Below are positions 60,459 through 64,000 of a stretch of DNA of 64,000 bases, one piece after another. The notes under the pieces are model-generated. The model was given only the letters and a program-made list of their open reading frames with translations, did not search any database and had not been told where the DNA came from. Each line of letters opens with the position of its first letter. Position 1 is the first letter of the stretch. The DNA is taken from NCBI GenBank assembly GCA_002704825.1, contig PAIY01000001.1, forward strand, positions 1 through 64,000, read 5' to 3'. The position numbers and the translations under genes are program-made. This stretch comes from Phycisphaeraceae bacterium. Its GTDB lineage: Bacteria > Planctomycetota > Phycisphaerae > Phycisphaerales > Phycisphaeraceae.

Positions 60459-60497
60459 GACGTTAAGTCGTGTACGCAGAGATACACGACTTCGTCG
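60459..60497. repeat. hairpin at the left edge of the RAYT element
   Basis: AAGTCGTGTA (60465-60474) and TACACGACTT (60483-60492) form a perfect 10-bp stem with an 8-base loop; flanking GACG/CGTC extends it with mismatches. It lies directly outside the left outer REP-like repeat and has no counterpart on the right. Confidence 0.6.
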
Positions 60498-60498
60498 C

Positions 60499-61194
60499 GT
60501 CAGCAGCACGCAGTGCTGCAGCTATTGTGTTACAAGATTGCACTCACGAAATCACAAACATAATAGCAGCGTCAAACTGTCTTCACGATAGCTGCGATAC
60601 TGCGTGTCGCTGATGCCTTGTTCAAAGTGTGTGCTCGATTTTCAAACCATTTCTCACCTTGATGCTTCGGAATGTACTCCGACATCAGATAATCGAAATG
60701 CTTTCGATCCTTCACACGTTTGCGACTGCCTGCACGTGCGAACCGTTGTTGCTTGTGTACACCATTGAGTTGATAGGCTAATGCACGTTTGAGTCGTTGT
60801 CGCAGTGCATCCCATGTACGTTCATCTGCCCAACTCACCAGAATGTGCAGATGTGTTGCGTCAGTTCCTATTCCATGTACTCGCAGCTCAAGTATTTTTG
60901 CTGCTTGAAGTGTCGCGTGAATCATGCAACTTTGAGCATTGCGATCAAACCTTACGTCACGTTGTTTCATCTGTTGTTTGTAGGTGTCTGCAAGATTGAT
61001 ATTGCGTGCTTGAATGCCTTGCTGATCGCGCCTTACAAAACCACGTTGACGATCAGGCAACCATGTGCCATAAGCGTGAAATGTGAAGAAGTAACATGGC
61101 ATACTCACAGATTAAGACATCAGCGACACGCAGTATCGCAGCTATTGAGACTACGCAAAGATAAACAATAGCTGCAGCACTGCGTGCTGCTGAC
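60499..61194. mobile_element. RAYT transposase flanked by nested perfect inverted REP-like repeats
   Basis: The outer repeat is a perfect 29-bp inverted pair at 60499-60527 and 61166-61194. It begins GTCAGCAGCACGCAGTGC and is itself foldable (GCAGCAC with GTGCTGC). The inner repeat is a perfect 28-bp inverted pair at 60588-60615 and 61118-61145. It is similar to the outer one (CAGCTAT end, GCAGTATCGCAG). On each side the outer and inner copies face each other, so each flank is a REPIN-like doublet. The enclosed gene encodes a Y1-type transposase, and its 3' end lies inside the left inner repeat. Confidence 0.8.
60572..61108 (-). CDS. REP-associated tyrosine transposase (Y1/IS200-like domain)
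   Basis: The 178-residue single-strand DNA transposase of the IS200/RAYT superfamily begins CYFFTFHAYGTWLPDRQRG, as in the RAYT-like group. The HUH metal motif reads ATHLHILVSW (His-Leu-His). The candidate catalytic Tyr lies in FDYLMSEYIPKHQGEKW. The last 15 residues (KASATRSIAAIV) are encoded by the left inner REP-like repeat. The gene ends 10 bp before the start of that region's partner spacer and begins 10 bp before the right inner repeat. It may mobilise its own flanking repeats and any matching REPINs in the genome. Confidence 0.85.
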   Translation of the reverse strand: MSMPCYFFTFHAYGTWLPDRQRGFVRRDQQGIQARNINLADTYKQQMKQRDVRFDRNAQSCMIHATLQAAKILELRVHGIGTDATHLHILVSWADERTWDALRQRLKRALAYQLNGVHKQQRFARAGSRKRVKDRKHFDYLMSEYIPKHQGEKWFENRAHTLNKASATRSIAAIVKTV

Positions 61195-61235
61195 ACTGCG
61201 AGGCAGTTTATTGCGTCATCAAATCGCTCTCATAC

Positions 61236-62849
61236 TCACACCGACCCCGGATCGCGATCCAGTGACTGTTCGAGTGTGAGATTGTCATCCGTTGTCTTGC
61301 TCGTGTAGTGCAACACCATCATGATCGCTGCTGCTGCAAGGTACACCCAGGCGAACTCGGAGGCGACCATGTAACGCATCTTGCCATCGCCGTCGAACAT
61401 CGGCGCAAAGACGTTTGCGACATTGCCATCCACCCATTCAAAAGCATGGATCACGCCTGTTGCAGAAAGCACTGCAGCAGCAACGGTCCATGCAGCAGCC
61501 TTGTTGAGTTTGCGGTCGATGATGAATGCGAGAATCGTTGCATAAAGCAGACTCGTCACCAAGAAACCCTGACTCAGCGAGATAATGCCTTCCAGATAGA
61601 CGCCCGACTGCTTGAGTGGTTCCATGGCTTGGGTGAGGGTTTTGCCCCCGAGCATCAAACACGGTTTAACCAGAATGTCCAACGCCCATGCAGCAAAGGC
61701 GGGGATCAAACCAAACGCGACAGCCATGGTGTGTGCTTTGGGAACCGCAGCAAAAGCCTGTGCGGTGATGATGATCCCGATCCACAGCAGAATCCCGAGC
61801 ATCACTTCGACCGGGACCCACTGCTGGATAAACGTCATCGCGCCGGTGAAGCAGACGATGGCGATGGCAATACCATTGAGCACGCTGTAGCCAGCACGAG
61901 CGCCCATGGCTTTCCAGCCGGGGTGTCCGATGTAGATGGTGGTCGGGAAGGTTGAACCAAACAGGGATGCGATGATCGACCCGATGCCGTTGACCAGTAA
62001 GCTGGAGCGTGTGGGGAATTGGTCACCTGCTGCTTCCGCTGACTCAAGATTCTGTAACGAACCGATGATGTTAAAAAGTCCCATTGGGAAGATGATGGAC
62101 ATGTACTGCCAACCTGCGGGATTGGAGAGGAATCCCAGTAGCGTTGTGGCCGTCTGCCTGGGGGGATAAAAGCCGATATCACCTGCAGCCTGGGCAGGTG
62201 TCCAATCCGTGAGATTCATGGCTTTGAGTCCCCAGGCGATCAGGACACCAACCACAATCGCAACAAGACCGGCAGGCAAACCAATCGGCAATTTCATTCG
62301 TGATGCATAGGCAATGAGAATGATCAACATCGGCAGCAGCGCGATCTCCGGCGATGCGTAAAGCTGGAAGATGAAGTTCATGCTGATGAAGGTAATCGCG
62401 ACACCGGCCAAGGCAGAAAGCAGACCCGCACGCGGTGTGTGTTTGCGAAGCCAATCCCCGATGAAGGCGCCGCCGGTTTCCATGAGCCCACTGAAAAAGC
62501 AGGCAAAGAGTCCGACTTTCCAGGTCAGGTCTGCGTCATTGGTTTGATGATAGACGGGGACCATGACCAGGAAGATGTAGGCGATCATGCTTGGCGTGTT
62601 AATGCCATAGGGCAGCGCGGTGATGTCATTGCGGCCGGTCTTTTTCATCAGTGACCAGGCTTGATAGGCGTAGAACAAATTGCCAATCAAAATGGAAATC
62701 GCTGCCCCGGGAAGGATGTAGCCGTTAACGAGTTCTGCTGGGAGTTTGCAGACATAGATGCACAAGGTTTGGATGAGCATCAGTTGAAGCATGTTGTCAA
62801 TGAACAGACCAAAGAAGCCGTCAATATCACCACGAACGAAGTATTTCAC
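61236..62849 (-). CDS. AzgA-type purine permease (NCS2 superfamily)
   Basis: The 537-residue membrane transporter has about 12-14 helices. It begins MKYFVRGDIDGFFGLFIDNM, and RNDITALPYGINTPSMIAYIF and NLESAEAAGDQFPTRSSLLVNG match the AzgA branch of NCS2 transporters. FGSTFPTTIYIGHPGWKAMGAR carries the second half-site. AzgA proteins import adenine, guanine or hypoxanthine, driven by H+ symport. GTG 62849 is the start. The C-terminal tail (SKTTDDNLTLEQSLDRDPGSV) is cytoplasmic. No purine catabolic gene is adjacent. Confidence 0.85.
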   Translation of the reverse strand: MKYFVRGDIDGFFGLFIDNMLQLMLIQTLCIYVCKLPAELVNGYILPGAAISILIGNLFYAYQAWSLMKKTGRNDITALPYGINTPSMIAYIFLVMVPVYHQTNDADLTWKVGLFACFFSGLMETGGAFIGDWLRKHTPRAGLLSALAGVAITFISMNFIFQLYASPEIALLPMLIILIAYASRMKLPIGLPAGLVAIVVGVLIAWGLKAMNLTDWTPAQAAGDIGFYPPRQTATTLLGFLSNPAGWQYMSIIFPMGLFNIIGSLQNLESAEAAGDQFPTRSSLLVNGIGSIIASLFGSTFPTTIYIGHPGWKAMGARAGYSVLNGIAIAIVCFTGAMTFIQQWVPVEVMLGILLWIGIIITAQAFAAVPKAHTMAVAFGLIPAFAAWALDILVKPCLMLGGKTLTQAMEPLKQSGVYLEGIISLSQGFLVTSLLYATILAFIIDRKLNKAAAWTVAAAVLSATGVIHAFEWVDGNVANVFAPMFDGDGKMRYMVASEFAWVYLAAAAIMMVLHYTSKTTDDNLTLEQSLDRDPGSV

Positions 62850-62925
62850 GTTTTTGAACCTTGCGATTTGAACCTGCGGGCGTGTCGAAAAATGGATGAG
62901 GTGTATGGTAGCAGGTTCGTATTGT

Positions 62926-62947
62926 CGCGCTAAACCGCAAGCGGTTT
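62926..62947. repeat. short palindromic repeat CGCGCT-AAACCGCAAGCGGTTT, copy 2
   Basis: It is identical over 22 bp to the copy at 31761-31782. It lies 3 bp after the stop of the PHP phosphoesterase gene on the minus strand. Confidence 0.8.
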
Positions 62948-62949
62948 GA

Positions 62950-63708
62950 TCAAAGCAAATGCGAGAGGATCAATTGTCGGGGGGCATCGACGGTGAAGTG
63001 ATCGAGCAGTTGGTTGCCATACTCGGTCAAGACAATTTTCATGCCATCGAACCGGCTGGGGATGCTCTGGGGTTTGTGCATGTCCATGGCCATGAGTTTG
63101 TATTTCTGGTTCTCAATGTAGCGTCGGGAAAGTTGATCGGGTTCGTAGCCTTCCTCGCCGGTGATCGGCAGGAAATTGCCTTGCAACCAGACCCCCATAT
63201 CAAGGAGTTGGTCGAGGCCGTCGGGCTGATCCCAGCAGCATCGCATACGTTCGGGATGTGCCAGGATCGGCTGATAGCCCTGATCAAGGAACCACTGGAT
63301 GACGGTGGGAAACCAGTCGGGCCAGATATCCGCCCAGTGATCCATGAGGACACAGTTGGAACCGGCAAGCGTGGGGACGCCGTGTTCGGTTAACCAATCT
63401 GGCATGTTCTCCTGGAGATTGATTTCCCCGCCGGGCCAGAGGGTGTATTCAATATTGCGGTTGACCAATTCAATTCGCAGGTTTTCGACCCAGCGGATGA
63501 TGTTCTCACGCGTGTTGTCGGGGAACATATTCGGGATGATGTGTGGTGTGCAGATCGAGCCAGTATAGCCTGCTTCCTTGAGTTGACGGATGCAGTCGAT
63601 GCATTGGTTGACGTCTTCACAACCGTCATCAATACGTGGAAGTAAATGGCTGTGTATATCAATGCGACCCAGTTGCGGAACCGGTGGTAGATACAGTGGC
63701 GTACTCAT
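62950..63708 (-). CDS. PHP-domain phosphoesterase, CpsB/YwqE-like
   Basis: The 252-residue product has the PHP metal motif IDIHSHLLPRIDDGCED at residues 14-31, then SICTPHIIPNMFPDN, WPGGEINLQENMP and QPILAHPERMRCCW, which together supply His and Glu/Asp ligands. The closest named type is CpsB/YwqE, manganese-dependent tyrosine phosphatases linked to capsule or exopolysaccharide control, and the family length fits. No tyrosine kinase or capsule locus is adjacent, so the substrate is uncertain. The last part (AMDMHKPQSIPSRFDGM) is typical of the family. Confidence 0.8.
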   Translation of the reverse strand: MSTPLYLPPVPQLGRIDIHSHLLPRIDDGCEDVNQCIDCIRQLKEAGYTGSICTPHIIPNMFPDNTRENIIRWVENLRIELVNRNIEYTLWPGGEINLQENMPDWLTEHGVPTLAGSNCVLMDHWADIWPDWFPTVIQWFLDQGYQPILAHPERMRCCWDQPDGLDQLLDMGVWLQGNFLPITGEEGYEPDQLSRRYIENQKYKLMAMDMHKPQSIPSRFDGMKIVLTEYGNQLLDHFTVDAPRQLILSHLL

Positions 63709-63757
63709 GGTGAGATTGTATCAGGTGTGCGTGGATTGGTGTGTTGTGGCGATCCAT

Positions 63758-63778
63758 CGCGCTAAACCGCAAGCGGTT
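63758..63778. repeat. short palindromic repeat CGCGCT-AAACCGCAAGCGGTT, copy 3
   Basis: It matches the copies at 31761 and 62926 over 21 bp. It lies between the terminator at 63851 and the PHP gene start at 63708. Confidence 0.75.
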
Positions 63779-63850
63779 GACTGTCCGAAGGCGATTGAGG
63801 GGGAACTTCTGGTGTGTCTTGTGGGGAGAACTCCGGGGGCGGGGGCGCAT

Positions 63851-63889
63851 AAAAAAAGGACTCGATCTTGCCGAAGCGAGATCGAGCCC
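63851..63889 (-). terminator. Rho-independent terminator of the gene entering from the right edge
   Basis: On the minus strand, GGGCTCGATCT and AGATCGAGTCC form the stem around a GCTTCGGC-type loop, followed by TTTTTTT. It lies 52 bp after the stop at 63941. Confidence 0.85.
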
Positions 63890-63940
63890 TGAGGTTGGCA
63901 CGAGCTATATAGTCTTTATCGCGTCAGTGAGCACAAAGGC

Positions 63941-64000
63941 TCAATAGCTCATGCTGATACCAAAAGTACCGATGACTTCAAAGTCGTCGCCGGAGCCAAC
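63941..64000 (-). CDS. C-terminal end of an outer-membrane beta-barrel protein, partial
   Basis: The last 19 residues of a minus-strand gene enter from the right edge: DDFEVIGTFGISMSY and then TGA. Alternating hydrophobic residues with a terminal Tyr (FGISMSY) form the C-terminal strand signature that the BAM machinery recognises in outer-membrane barrels. The downstream terminator at 63851-63889 supports a real gene end. The family cannot be named from this fragment. Confidence 0.6.
   Translation of the reverse strand, partial: VGSGDDFEVIGTFGISMSY

Noticed and set aside
60402-61235. Possible complete IS605-type insertion sequence with a tnpB or IscB gene
   Set aside because: Only the Y1-type transposase is present. 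The nested REP-like repeats and single gene fit a RAYT element better.
1-64000. rRNA, tRNA, tmRNA, prophage or integrase-bounded island
   Set aside because: No cloverleaf with CCA-end context, no rRNA core sequence, no phage structural genes and no integrase were seen on either strand.

Overview
The window looks like a chromosomal segment of a planctomycete, most probably a marine Phycisphaerae relative with mid-range GC. Four features point there. Sulfatases are abundant (three). There are many free-standing secreted proteins with a type IV-like N-terminus ([13 protein letters not shown]) and a C-terminal H-X9-DG-type ending. Glycan-degrading enzymes are scattered rather than grouped in one SusCD-type locus. 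Housekeeping genes (tilS, ruvB, rsfS, trpE, lon, acnA, folE2, queD) sit in no conserved operon order. The taxonomic call is inference; no rRNA or tRNA gene was seen.

Layout. 1-7.1 kb: the 3' part of tilS, an ArnT/PMT-type glycosyltransferase, rsfS divergent from a GH36 alpha-galactosidase, and ruvB. 7.2-15.6 kb: a MocR-type regulator divergent from a 45-aa ORF, a GH29 fucosidase, a queD / Ca2+ antiporter / HD-hydrolase operon, a sulfatase, an SGNH hydrolase and gluconokinase. 15.6-21.3 kb: a LacI regulator / beta-helix protein / pseudopilin operon divergent from a sulfatase. 21.3-30 kb: a signalling island of two divergent operons. One encodes an HD-GYP protein, two HDOD proteins and a hybrid kinase with HPt. 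The other encodes a receiver, a receiver-HDOD protein and a degenerate histidine kinase or phosphotransferase. 30-35 kb: a sulfatase, a sugar isomerase/epimerase and a PAS-HWE histidine kinase. 35-45.5 kb: two paralogous GntR regulator / pseudopilin / GH71-like enzyme cassettes. 45.7-48.4 kb: fliN, trpE and a small protein. 48.6-52.3 kb: a LacI regulator / pseudopilin / beta-helix cassette. 52.5-64 kb: folE2, hsp20, lon, a small helical protein, acnA, a RAYT transposase inside nested inverted repeats, an AzgA-type purine permease, a PHP phosphoesterase and the last codons of an outer-membrane barrel protein.

The most interesting organisation is a recurring cassette, present four times: one sugar-type regulator (LacI, or GntR fused to a periplasmic-binding-protein domain), one pseudopilin-like protein, and one large secreted carbohydrate-active protein (beta-helix or GH71-like). 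Both GntR cassettes carry a duplicated palindrome TTGATnnnATCAA at the regulator start, and LacI-type operator-like sites precede the LacI cassettes. I infer that each cassette is a self-contained, autoregulated polysaccharide-use unit in which the pseudopilin is dedicated to its neighbour enzyme.

Intergenic regions are rich in palindromic repeats of several families: REP-like doublets around the RAYT gene, hairpins with an NGGA loop and base-pair covariation, hairpins whose arms are tandem 7-, 8- or 9-mers, and short perfect palindromes. Many lie at gene ends and may double as terminators.
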